Notes under the pieces: generated by a model
Told to the model about the DNA's origin: nothing
The model's database searches: none
Seen by the model: only the letters and a program-made list of their open reading frames with translations
Part shown: piece after piece, positions 52,501-59,182 of the stretch
How the letters are laid out: each line of letters opens with the position of its first letter
How positions within the stretch are numbered: the stretch's first letter is position 1
Position numbers and translations under genes: made by a program
Assembly (NCBI RefSeq): GCF_037975245.1
Contig: NC_092582.1
Span: 17,262,577 to 17,326,576 of the forward strand
Direction of reading: 5' to 3'
Length of the DNA: 64,000 nucleotides
From: Apostichopus japonicus
Lineage: Eukaryota > Echinodermata > Holothuroidea > Aspidochirotida > Stichopodidae

Positions 52501-52893
52501 GGTAGCATGTGCTATTATGATTACAGTAAGAATATGTGTAATTCCAACAAATCAAGTTGTTGGAATTTCTGGGATTACACATATCCTCAGTTGTTACTGT
52601 AATCCTTATAGCACATGCTACCGATTTATCAGATTTGTCAGCACGATCCAGTTTTTACTGTGGTACAAAACTTTAAGATTTACAGTAGTTAATGTAACCT
52701 CTGTGTGAATCGGCTGGTAAATACTATCCATTCTGCGATAATTGCTAGTTGAACGGCTCAGAGCTTAAAGAGAATATTTTCTGATTTTGCTTCTTATTCA
52801 ATACTTACGGTTCTCATGACTCTGGCACTGGTTCCTATGAAATTGAAAATTTAGTATAATTAGGATGACAAGTGACCCAAATTTAAACTCCAT
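25210..52893 (-). CDS. WFIKKN-like secreted mosaic protein, expanded with sushi and Ig domains; 24 exons, 1364 aa
   Basis: I traced 24 exons by domain content, acceptor/donor sites and phase; the coding lengths sum to 4095 nt including the stop. Order and approximate residues: signal peptide 1-25; WAP 30-72; sushi 1-6, 73-437; Ig1 438-537; sushi 7-8, 538-665; Ig2 666-748; sushi 9, 749-812; Ig3 813-914; sushi 10-11, 915-1030; follistatin/Kazal 1031-1110; degenerate Kunitz 1111-1170; Kunitz 1171-1225; NTR 1226-1364. Known family: WFIKKN1/2 are WAP-follistatin-Ig-Kunitz-Kunitz-NTR proteins that bind GDF8/GDF11. The same module set here suggests an extracellular growth-factor antagonist or protease inhibitor, with the sushi/Ig array giving adhesion or complement-like recognition; that role is inference. 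Module boundaries are nearly all phase 1. Exons could still be missed in the long introns, and alternative splicing cannot be judged. Confidence 0.82.
25859..25921 (-). CDS. Mosaic gene exon 23: NTR domain, N-terminal part
   Basis: A 63-nt exon codes for DRCPTCPQRVSLSELCRQNT. The C-x2-C ... LS-x2-LCR phrase matches the start of WFIKKN-type NTR domains just after the second Kunitz. Acceptor CTGACTTAACAG, donor T|GTAAGT, phases 1-1. Confidence 0.78.
27134..27298 (-). CDS. Mosaic gene exon 22: Kunitz 2, intact
   Basis: All six cysteines with canonical spacing: NFCLVPHVEGPC, RWAYDVGSKVC, FNYSGCGGNENNF, DQCTQTC. The residue after the second cysteine (P1) is Asp, not the Lys/Arg of trypsin inhibitors. 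Acceptor TTCCTTTAG, donor G|GTAAGT, phases 1-1. Confidence 0.93.
27905..28084 (-). CDS. Mosaic gene exon 21: Kunitz 1, two key cysteines missing
   Basis: GRC, VYFNGDNC, FGYG and SECQQIC align with Kunitz cysteines 1, 3, 5 and 6. The second and fourth (the Cys14-Cys38 pair of BPTI) are absent. Acceptor GTCCTTCAG, donor C|GTAAGT, phases 1-1; the junction with exon 20 makes an additional cysteine. Confidence 0.75.
28526..28765 (-). CDS. Mosaic gene exon 20: follistatin/Kazal module
   Basis: A follistatin-type hairpin (C-x4-SCPFGQKCDV...AVCIC) is followed by a Kazal core with RVCGSNALTYPSSCHL and a final GSC. In WFIKKN proteins the equivalent module contributes to growth-factor binding. Acceptor GACTCTACAG, donor T|GTGAGT, phases 1-1. 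Confidence 0.85.
29263..29436 (-). CDS. Mosaic gene exon 19: sushi 11
   Basis: ACVPINITNGVC, LTCSCNEGFSVAG, ECLANGNWNGSSPVC. The LANG-x-W phrase is shared with exon 18, suggesting a tandem duplication. Acceptor TTATTTTCAG, donor G|GTAACC, phases 1-1. Confidence 0.87.
30092..30296 (+). repeat. tRNA-derived SINE-like repeat with trinucleotide tail
   Basis: 30130-30170 resembles the 3' half of a tRNA: TTTGCAACCCAGAAG, a perfect B box GGTTCGAATCC, then an acceptor-like CTCTGGCTA. The 5' half is degenerate and does not pair, so it is not a working tRNA. A short body and then a (TAA/TGA)n tract (30236-30294) follow, as in SINE tails. It lies in a mosaic-gene intron. Confidence 0.4.
30704..30877 (-). 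CDS. Mosaic gene exon 18: sushi 10
   Basis: TCPDIAVFLNGN, FSCNSRFQLEGS, CLANGQW and PTC. Acceptor CAACTACTTAG, donor G|GTATTT, phases 1-1. No long ATG-initiated frame covers it, but the domain and both splice sites are clear. Confidence 0.85.
31411..31541 (-). CDS. Mosaic gene exon 17: Ig3, second half
   Basis: LRLRLPKMTKDYEGSYSCGT is the E-F region with D-Y-x-G-x-Y-x-C, then a G strand (QATVHVKM). Acceptor CTTTTCTATAG, phase 2 in; donor A|GTAAGA, phase 1 out. Confidence 0.83.
32155..32329 (-). CDS. Mosaic gene exon 16: Ig3, first half
   Basis: QYEGEEILLTCAVESKYS gives the first Ig cysteine and FGWNFKG a C-strand tryptophan. Acceptor TTATTTTCAG, phase 1 in; donor GG|GTATGC, phase 2 out, forced by exon 17. 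Confidence 0.75.
32581..32772 (-). CDS. Mosaic gene exon 15: sushi 9
   Basis: RCSDISALENGYI, FQCNDGYQLFGS, HTCYCDRGQW and SIC; one extra cysteine. Acceptor TTTTTAACAG, donor A|GTAAGT, phases 1-1. Confidence 0.87.
33512..33629 (-). CDS. Mosaic gene exon 14: Ig2, second half
   Basis: LWIQNFTMEDVGQYACKTEAGN is the E-F strand region (D-x-G-x-Y-x-C). Acceptor CTTTGCCTCAG, phase 0 in; donor C|GTACGT, phase 1 out. Confidence 0.82.
34736..34866 (-). CDS. Mosaic gene exon 13: Ig2, first half
   Basis: ATVLVREGDEVDLSCTI gives the A'-B strand with the first Ig cysteine. No C-strand tryptophan is seen. Acceptor CGGTTAAG, donor GGA|GTAATT; phase 0 out is required by, and fits, the next exon. The donor is non-optimal. 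Confidence 0.68.
35507..35710 (-). CDS. Mosaic gene exon 12: sushi 8
   Basis: NCEMHLPS, VSCNIGFERIG, FCRDAIW and PAC. A little longer than the others between the first two cysteines. Acceptor GTTTTCTTTAG, donor G|GTAAGA, phases 1-1. Confidence 0.8.
36131..40877. mobile_element. 4.7-kb CACTG-ended DNA transposon-like element
   Basis: The left end starts CACTGAAAA and the right end, on minus, CACTGAAAAAATAAAC. A TA lies on each side (36129-36130 and 40878-40879). Both subterminal zones (36155-36500 and 40625-40870) carry many direct and inverted copies of CGACTAA/TTAGTCGG, a layout known from CACTA/EnSpm and Chapaev-type elements. No intact transposase is visible; short frames inside (for example minus 38975-38784) may be remnants or captured host sequence. 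It sits in the mosaic-gene intron between exons 11 and 12. It could also be two elements of one family flanking unrelated DNA. Confidence 0.55.
37146..38640. repeat. Large imperfect palindrome built from 145-bp tandem units
   Basis: The outer arms match in inverse orientation: 37150-37300 (CAGAGGGTTTGGTTAGCT, GTAACCAATTGCCT, GATGTGGCTGGGAGAGC) against 38500-38640. Between them are about five units in forward orientation (starts near 37371, 37513, 37654, 37808, 37952) and about three in reverse (38100-38420). Each holds CCAGTAATTT, GGGGTACCCCTGCCAGTAG, TGACCTAGGTCAGCTCATGA and GGATGGGCAT. The turn is near 38095-38110. Nested in the 36131-40877 element. Confidence 0.8.
40987..41166 (-). CDS. 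Mosaic gene exon 11: sushi 7
   Basis: WCQDLGQIRNG, FECNEGYHISGTS, CRTNGTWSGPKPTC: a textbook sushi domain. Acceptor ATCTCCTTCCAG, donor G|GTAACT, phases 1-1. Confidence 0.9.
41311..41385 (+). CDS. Possible upstream exon of the nested plus-strand gene
   Basis: Bounded by GATCCTCCAG and ATG|GTAAGAG. Phases 1-1 would join the exon at 42828 in frame (VSY-G-ARKHETYLQ). It reads TDVVACGTGLLEEVSP. A third splice-bounded segment at about 41579-41681 lies between them but has stops in all frames. Weak evidence. Confidence 0.22.
42828..42987 (+). CDS. Possible exon of a nested plus-strand gene, RII-alpha/Dpy-30-like helix
   Basis: Flanked by TTAATATTCACAG and AAG|GTGAGG, phase 1 in and phase 2 out. 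It reads ETYLQKYDISSIITQIKDI, then HLPRKPNSTFL. A YLxKxxI helix ending in a P-x-x-P-x-x-FL phrase resembles RII-alpha/Dpy-30-type dimerisation motifs of cilia and sperm proteins. It lies in the intron between mosaic exons 10 and 11 on the opposite strand. Other exons are not established. Confidence 0.3.
43239..43355 (-). CDS. Mosaic gene exon 10: Ig1, second half
   Basis: WYKLSLQPLRRSMSGNYSCVV is the E-F strand region with the Y-x-C motif, followed by a G strand (FVNISLEV). Acceptor TTTCTCTTTCAG, donor G|GTGAGG, phases 1-1. Confidence 0.82.
43666..43848 (-). CDS. Mosaic gene exon 9: Ig1, first half
   Basis: KVIAYEGDRFLEMSCKV gives the B-strand cysteine and RPRWYF the C-strand tryptophan of an Ig domain. 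Acceptor TTTCCTCAG, donor G|GTGGGT, phase 1 out. Confidence 0.8.
44156..44338 (-). CDS. Mosaic gene exon 8: sushi 6
   Basis: KCRELQPTP, YVCKEGYRMIGT, VCQDGQW and PQC; typical sushi with a His-rich stretch (SSHHRHH) in the first half. Acceptor GCCATTAG, donor G|GTAAGAC, phases 1-1. Confidence 0.88.
44570..44761 (-). CDS. Mosaic gene exon 7: sushi 5, divergent
   Basis: RCPLSQP, YKCTDR, RSCSHENR and PSC keep the four-cysteine frame, but the usual Gly-x-Trp before the last cysteine is replaced. Acceptor AATGTAG, donor T|GTAAGC, phases 1-1. Confidence 0.78.
45115..45306 (-). CDS. Mosaic gene exon 6: sushi 4
   Basis: NCPPL, TFACVEGFFL, then HCTC and a W-S-C-G before PNC: six cysteines rather than four, so probably an extra disulfide between the HCTC and WSC positions. 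Acceptor TTCATTACAG, donor G|GTACGC, phases 1-1. Confidence 0.82.
46143..46316 (-). CDS. Mosaic gene exon 5: sushi 3
   Basis: TCDPPG, YYECTAGYTLQGTS, TCLGNRTW and PSC. Acceptor CCTTTTCAG, donor G|GTGAGG, phases 1-1. Confidence 0.88.
46600..46966 (+). repeat. Pyrimidine-rich dispersed repeat with hammerhead-like end, copy 1
   Basis: A 330-bp pyrimidine-rich stretch ends in TTGAAGAAGATCCTGC, CGGATC and GAAACGTCAAGC (46931-46965). The same arrangement recurs at 53585-53845. Both are plus strand, antisense to the neighbouring gene. The end motif resembles CTGANGA...GAAA cores of hammerhead ribozymes in Penelope-like elements. Confidence 0.5.
47125..47289 (-). CDS. Mosaic gene exon 4: sushi 2
   Basis: ITCQDPP, TYTCNEGYSLEGDG, VCSEDGSW and GQC give a canonical short sushi domain. 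Acceptor CACTTTACAG, donor C|GTAAGT, phases 1-1. Confidence 0.88.
48160..48620. repeat. Non-coding duplication, copy 1
   Basis: Paralogous with 56815-57232: shared GGCCTTAATAAGTTA, CACATATATC, AACAGAAAATTAGGCAATCA, AAGAAAAGACTTGTAAAATGG, CAACTATTTTCATGA and GGACAATGTTGTTCA. Lies in the mosaic-gene intron between exons 3 and 4. Confidence 0.85.
48924..49112 (-). CDS. Mosaic gene exon 3: sushi 1
   Basis: Four cysteines (IDC, FGC, LHC, PQC) with the conserved GNW before the last one. Acceptor TTATACAG, donor G|GTATGAC, phases 1-1. Confidence 0.85.
50208..50339 (-). CDS. Mosaic gene exon 2: WAP domain
   Basis: Eight cysteines in the whey-acidic-protein four-disulfide pattern: C-x12-C-x3-C-x5-C-x5-C-x1-C-x3-C-x3-C. 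The central SDSDC and KCGFIC match WAP. One residue (Thr) is inserted between the normally adjacent fifth and sixth cysteines. Phases 1-1. Confidence 0.75.
52420..52716. repeat. Long hairpin (foldback MITE) in the first mosaic-gene intron
   Basis: Left arm 52420-52560 and right arm 52562-52716 are near-complementary: TACTGTAAATTTTAAAGTTT, AAACTGGCTCGTGCT, AAATCGGTAGCATGTGCTAT, TGATTACAGTAA, ATATGTGTAATTCCAACAA on the left, all mirrored on the right with a few substitutions and a small insertion. The ends read CCGATACACACA and, on minus, CCGATTCACACA. It lies about 90 bp from the exon 1 donor. Confidence 0.88.
52809..52893 (-). CDS. Mosaic gene exon 1: start and signal peptide
   Basis: ATG at 52893. 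The 28 residues begin MEFKFGSLVILIILNF, a clear signal peptide, then HRNQCQSHEN. Donor C|GTAAGTATT, phase 1, joins the WAP exon as R-CPTRDG. An acceptor-like CAATTTCATAG lies inside, but the in-frame signal peptide makes the longer exon preferable. Confidence 0.7.
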
Positions 52894-53584
52894 AACGAAC
52901 TGTCTGCTTGGAGAGATGATGAAACGGAAGTGAAGTCGCTCCTTACTAACCGTGTTACAGACGGGTGATTCGACCCAAGCTAAAGAATCGGTGAGAAGAG
53001 AACGTCGCTCAGAAATTTGTTTGAGTTTTTGCGTCGCAGAAATGAGAGATATTTCTGCCAGTGTTTTTCTTTGCTGAACCCGTTGTGGTGACCCTTTACA
53101 TATATGTAGCAAAAATTAGGTAAACATGCACGTTATGTAGATTCAAAACGATAGTTTCAATACGTGCTTGTTGATGAATTAAGGAAAACAAACTTTCGAA
53201 GCAGATTCAATTTTTTTTATTCTAAATGCACTCTGACCAGGTGGGTTTAATGGAAAAAAAAGCTGTCGCAATCGAAACAAAGAAATTTATTTTCTGTTGC
53301 CCTTATGGCGCGAGCGCTTTACCGTAAAATCACTGCAAACGCCCATATCAGCATGTTCATTACACAAATGTAACCTATATATACTCGTATCGTCCACTTT
53401 TTGTATCCAATTTCACGGAGGAAACGTCTGAAAACACCCCCTTGCAATGGAAGGAAAATGACACAATTTAATAGTAAAGAAAACCGCAGATAGTAAACCC
53501 TCTATGCAGATGCATAGCATAAAATGTTCATTTTACTGCAGTAATCTACGCTATAAGAAAATTAAATAACTATTTTATATTTCT

Positions 53585-53845
53585 GTCTTTGTCCTCTAGT
53601 TCCTATTCCCTACCCTCTTCCCTTAATCCTACCTTTGTCCCTCCATTGTTTATCTCCTACCTCTCCTCTTGCCCTTTTGGTTTCTTTCTCTTCTCTCAAT
53701 CCCTTGTCTACTAATCCTCTTTCATCTATCTCTTTGTGTTCACCATGCTCTTTAACCTGTTTGTATTCTGTGCGTGCATTAATCCCTTCTGTTACTTGTC
53801 ATTTAGCCTCTGAAGAAGATCCTGCTAGGATCGAAACGTCAAGCC
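53585..53845 (+). repeat. Pyrimidine-rich dispersed repeat with hammerhead-like end, copy 2
   Basis: Pyrimidine-rich sequence ends in CTGAAGA (53810), a GATCC/GGATC stem with a 5-nt loop, and GAAACGTCAAGCC. It keeps the core C that copy 1 has changed to T. It lies just upstream of mosaic exon 1, between the two minus-strand genes. Confidence 0.55.
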
Positions 53846-54720
53846 AACTAACGTTTACACAGGCTCTTTAGTGGATAAATAGTTTGCTAACAGTTTATTT
53901 TATTATGATTTTATAATTCAGTTAACTTAGCAAAAATAAGACCTTTGAATGAAAAAAGAACAAGAATCAATGTTCACAAGCGAAATCTCAGCAAAAAACA
54001 CCCTGGTAATTAATTGATGTTTCGATGCAATTTAACCAAAACTATATCTCTACAAACGGCATGTTGAGTTTGTCAAATTGTTTCACCTAATTGGGACTTA
54101 ATTAGGGAGTAACTGTGATTTCAGTGACGTTGCCCAGAGACCTTTTTAACATATGTATTATTCATATCCATCATCCAAATAAAACTGGCATGAACATTAT
54201 TCGGGTAGAAAACTGTGTTTGTCAAGGTAATGAAGTCCATTGTATTTATCATTTTTCTACACACATCTCCCTGCTAAACATTAAGATGGAAACTTTTATC
54301 AACATAGGAAAAGCTCTTTTGACAAGTTTGCGGAAGGAGTCATCCAGAAAATGCTGCCTAGGCGTCTCAATTAAGAATCACAAGACCATGAAGAATTGTG
54401 CAGAACGAAAAAAGCAAGAAGATGGAATGAATTGAATTATTCACTTGGATTTAAGTGACAGAGACAAATAAACAAAATGTTGTAGCACTTAATTTTAAAG
54501 AACCAAGAAGCAATGTATCCACAAAACATAAACTCGCTTTTGCTCTGGCAATACGAAGAACTTTAATATGATTTACTTTTAATATTTGAAATTGTCATTT
54601 GCTATCATTTTAATATCCGAAAAGACCCATCGCGCGTCCTGCCACCTGACTAAATGACTGCTTCCTAACAAATTCCGTCTTTAATTGTTTCACCCATAAC
54701 CGAATTATAGCCGCGTATCT

Positions 54721-57700
54721 TTAAAGATGACATTCCTTCTTGATTGCCAGCTGTGCGAAACAAAATAGGGTTCCAAAACTCGTTCCTGTATATTGATATG
54801 TCTACCAAAGAGGAAAGATAAAGAAAGGAAGAGAGGGAGGGAGGCAGAGGGCAAAGAAAGAAGAGGGCAGAGAAAGAAGAAGGCAGAGGGCAGAGAAAGA
54901 AGAGGAAGAGAAAGAAAAGGGGAAAGGAAAGGAAAAGGAAAGAAACATGAAAACCGTGAGGAAGAGGAAGTAAAGAGATGAGAGGTTCCACCTCTTTAAA
55001 ACAGATTTTCATTTATCAGCAAACATGTCATCTACACTAACATTTAAGCAAGTGTTTAGAAATACAAGAAATGAAAATAGCGAGGAAAAGGACACTAAAA
55101 TGATGGATAATAGTAGTAGAGAAATAAATGTAGTTGCCATCTCTCTTGAACATACTTTCAATGGACTTCAGCAAATATGTTTATAGAATCTTACGTAATA
55201 ACGTTTGTGTGTTTTTTTTTTCAATAAAACAAAGGTGATTCTGTTTATAGCTGCTAACTTACTGGGACAGGGTATCCGGGACAAATAAGATCATCGGATA
55301 GTAGAAGTACAGCAAACGTCCTGGTATCATAGTTCGGATTTCTATTTTCATAGTAGTGGGCAGACAATCCTGATATTGCATGAACCAACAAAGGACACCA
55401 ATCATGTGATATCTGTGCCTAGTAAAAAAGAGAAAACAAAACTTTACGATAGAAATATTTCTCTGATTGTTGGTACAGCTACTTGAGTTTTATGAAACAT
55501 ATAATATTAACAGCATAGCCATCGTTTCTACTACTTACTACGCTTATAAATGAACCCCAGATAACTAATTAATAAATTAACTGGAAATTGGATGCCGAAA
55601 CCTAGTTATTTTGCAAAATGTAACGCCAAATAGAAATCATCGTTTGAACTTCATTCTAGCACGTCATTTATATTCAGCCTTTTCTGACTTATTCGAAAGT
55701 TGTGTATCCGGTTTCCATTATTATGCACAATAAGGTATCCACAGTTGCATTTAAATGTGCAACTTAACTTTGTTTTAAGCACATGTGATGTGGATATACC
55801 ACCGTGGGACCTTTCGAATTTGATGGCAAATCGATACATTTTCATATTGTTTCCTATCTAAGTCTTCACACCTCTTGGTAAATTGCGCCATTGTTGCCCA
55901 TTCAAATCTAGTGTAAATTTAACTGCATTGTGAACTTTGTCAAACATTGCCTGTTAATCTGAAGAAAAGAAGAGAGCCCGGACGTATTAGCTTGAGACTG
56001 CGACCATGTGGATATGACCGGTTGCTTGTCCAGAGAGGATACAAAACTTTCGCAATAGTCAGAACAGGCTGAATAGACATCATGTGCTAGAATGTTCATG
56101 GTGTTCGTTTCGCAAGTAAAGGTATGACTATCATGTAACCTACTTTATAATACCTTATATACCTTTACTAATAAAGTAAAGAGGATTTCTATCAGTTATT
56201 CTTATCAAAATATTTATAACAAATACGTATAGAGGATAAATAAAAATTGGGGAAACAGTTGTACAATTATGATTCTAGTTTTAATATTATGATTCTAACC
56301 CCTCCCCCGCTCCCCCACCTCCACCAACTCATAAGACCCTAGCAACGTCCCTGAATATATTCCGTTGATAATAGCTTATAATGAAGTCTAATCACCTCAT
56401 CATAACATCCTACCAGGCTGATTGAAAATGAATCTAAAAGTCCCATTTTCGTTAAATGAAATTCCCATGTAAGTTATGTCGAGAAAGCAGGCGCTCGCAT
56501 CTTAAGTATATAGTTGCCTGATTTTGAATACCATAAAGCTGAGTTTCGTCCAAGAGTAAGCAATACAAAACTGTATTAAACAGTATAATCATGGCTAATT
56601 TTTTCCGCAGGGACTTCCTCCTTAGATATTGAAAAAGACATGTCAACTAACCTGTGTACGTTTATTGCATAATTCACGGATTACGGGGTCTGGTGAATAC
56701 TTGTCGCAATTAAGTCGTGAACACATGCCTGTAAAGGACTTCATCTGTATGTACAACGAATAAAACACTGTTAAAGTATATTTGTTGTGTATGATAATCT
56801 CCTTCAATTTTGTTCGAAAACCTCTTTTGTTTCCAAGATACACAGATCTGAAGTTTTGATAAATCTGGGAAAGTCATTAAATATATGCAAAAAAATATAT
56901 GCAAACTATGAAGTATAGAGTGTTATTTTAGGCCTTAATAAGTTATCTCCTATTTACAAGCCCACATATATCTTTTGAATAATATGATGTTGTTCCTCTC
57001 TTCAAGGAAGATAATAAAGTATTTCAAAAACAACAAAAAAATGAATAACGTAACAGAAAATTAGGCAATCACTCCCAATGTGCATAAATTGACTAACGTT
57101 TATACATATATACATTAGAATTAAGAAAAGACTTGTAAAATGGTAAATCTTTGATGGGAGTTACAACTATTTTCATGATTTCTAATGCCCATTAAAGTGA
57201 TTTAGGACAATGTTGTTCAAAGTGTCCGGAGACAGTTAAAGAATTGCTTATAGAGCATGGAAATTCGAAAGAGAGAGAGAGAGATAGAGAGATTGAGGAG
57301 AGAGGGGGAGTGGTGGGTGAGAGAGAGAGGAGGAGGATGGGATAATTTCACTTACTTTGGACAGTTTTCCATCTTGGGCAACCTGTGTGAGAAGTAGCAT
57401 TAGTATGTCAGGACGAATTGCTACACACGTTCGGCACTGTAATAGATGTAATCATGATGGTTCTTTGGGAAGATATATTCCCACTGTCTATTGTTACTTT
57501 GGTAGTGAGGACATAAACTTGAAACGGTAGCTGATATGGAATGCGAGAAACAAACCATCTCACACCTTTAAGGATACAATTAGTTGATAACAAATAGTGA
57601 CCATTATATTATGACATCACTATTTCTGTAAATTATACATGTTCTCATATAACGCCCGATGTATAATTCATACAATAGATAGTCTTTTTTTTTAGTTTTC

Positions 57701-59182
57701 GTTAGTCATTGACCTCTTTGAAAAGGGATCATAGTTGAACTCGGATTTGCTCATTCAAATCAAACCATTGGCTAATAAGCACATATGATTTCTACTTCCA
57801 TCTTCTTTTCTTTTTTTCTTCTATTTTTTGGACATATAAACATCCAATACAGAGACCCAATGCACGTGGCAAGTGCTTTCCTCCAGTGAGACTTACCTGG
57901 CGATGTATGGATCTGACAAGTTGAATTTGTATTTTGACAAAAACATGACAAAAGCCCCTGTTAGAACCACTGTTTGGTGGCGTTGAAACAGTTATATCAA
58001 CAATGTAGACAGGAATAACAGCTAGAAATACAAAAGTACCAATAAGATGATATAAACAGAAAGATATTTCAAATGAATTATAAATTTGTATGCAATAGCA
58101 GTCAGTGTTGAGGCAACTCTGTTTCAGATTACCTACAGATCACGAGTCTAATGAACCAAGAGGCAGGGGTGAAGTTGATTACAAAGGAATTAGGTACAAA
58201 AAGGAAGCCAAGAGCTGCCCGTAGGCCGTTTCGTACAAGAATGATTGGCATCTAAAAACTTTGGTGTGAATTCAAAGACAATTCCGGACCTCGTAATGAA
58301 TGTGCATTGTGACAATCCAGGCAATGCTTAGATATAGACCAACGAATAAAGAGGACTTTACGATCGTTCAGGAGCCTGTCCATTTGTTCAATGAGTTTCC
58401 GTTGTACTTTGCTTTTGGGCTTAATTGATTACGCTATTGGTTAGTATTCCATTGCGGTGTATTAATTTTGTTACCTTTTGGTTATCATTGCTAAACTTTA
58501 GAAAGTGGGTGAGAGCTGGCAAGTATCTTTATTGTACCAAACTCTCTTAGTTGCTGCAGAAAAGTTGCAAAGAGTAGAATCACGATTTCTTTCTAAAAAT
58601 CATTTTTCGACTGACAAAAGAGCGAGTAAAAATAATGAGTGAAATTCAAAACTAGTCAACATAGTCACCTAAAATATTTTGGTCGGTTTCAGCAAGTAGT
58701 AGTTAGTACATGAACATGATGAATTACATCAAGAAATACATGAAATCAGATATTTGTGTTAGAAACGCAAGAAACGGTGTTTTACCGAAGAGGCAAAACT
58801 GAAGATAAGAATAGGTGGTTCAGAGTTGTGTTTCATGTTTATGTTATTGTCCTGAGTCAATAGTTGCTACGAAAATAAAAGTTCCGATATATTTTGTTTG
58901 TTGAAATTAAGGGAAATATTTTTCTCTTTCTTTCTTTATTTTTTTGTTAGATGGTCATTGTGAAATGTTGATCTAAGAACTACTTATATGAACGCAGTAT
59001 GTGTATTTGCATATTCCTAACATGATATCAACGTTTCAAAATAATTTCCGGAAACATAAAGACCAATTAAATAACGTCCCCGTGCAGACGCTTTATTATT
59101 ATTCTTTGAGGTTATAAGGATCATTAGCATAAAAGTTATACTTACCCAATACAACGAAGAAGGAAACCAAAGAACGTAACAT
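54721..59182 (-). CDS. Unrecognised secreted cysteine-containing protein, about 7 exons, 210 aa
   Basis: Exons read 5' to 3': 59146-59182 (ATG, MLRSLVSFFVVL, signal peptide; donor G|GTAAGTAT), 57897-58021, 57429-57558, 57356-57382, 56652-56728, 55263-55418, 54721-54801. Phases are compatible throughout and the sum is 633 nt with stop. About ten cysteines, with clusters in RCPRWKTVQSMCSRLNCDKY, IRELCNKR and DWCPLLVH. I recognise no domain. Best supported are the first exon, 56652-56728 (only one frame open) and 55263-55418. Weakest are 57429-57558 (two frames open; acceptor GTGTGAG and donor C|GTGTGT are poor) and the last exon, where a longer frame in another phase exists. It sits head-to-tail behind the mosaic gene and is divergent from the gene at 59961. 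Confidence 0.45.
54793..54981 (+). repeat. Purine-rich (GA/AAG) low-complexity tract
   Basis: AGGAAAG, GGCAGAGGGC and AAGAAGA units for about 190 bp. Long open frames on both strands here come from composition only. On the minus strand it forms the pyrimidine tract before the last exon of the 59-kb gene, whose acceptor it may assist. Confidence 0.8.
56815..57232. repeat. Non-coding duplication, copy 2
   Basis: Same orientation and order of blocks as 48160-48620, in an intron of the neighbouring minus-strand gene. Either a shared dispersed repeat or intronic evidence of a segmental duplication covering both genes. Confidence 0.85.
57268..57336 (+). repeat. (GA)n-rich microsatellite
   Basis: GAGAGAGAGAGA tracts interrupted by GATAGAGAGATT and G-rich bases, immediately 3' (minus sense) of a short predicted exon. 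Confidence 0.8.

Noticed and set aside
52835-52855. Splice acceptor before a 26-nt first-gene microexon (CAATTTCATAG|GAACC)
   Set aside because: The bases upstream are in frame and encode a clear signal peptide starting at ATG 52893, so a single first coding exon is simpler.
54665-55012. Long minus-strand frame rich in Leu/Ser/Pro
   Set aside because: Most of it is translation of the purine/pyrimidine low-complexity tract; only the end may be an exon.
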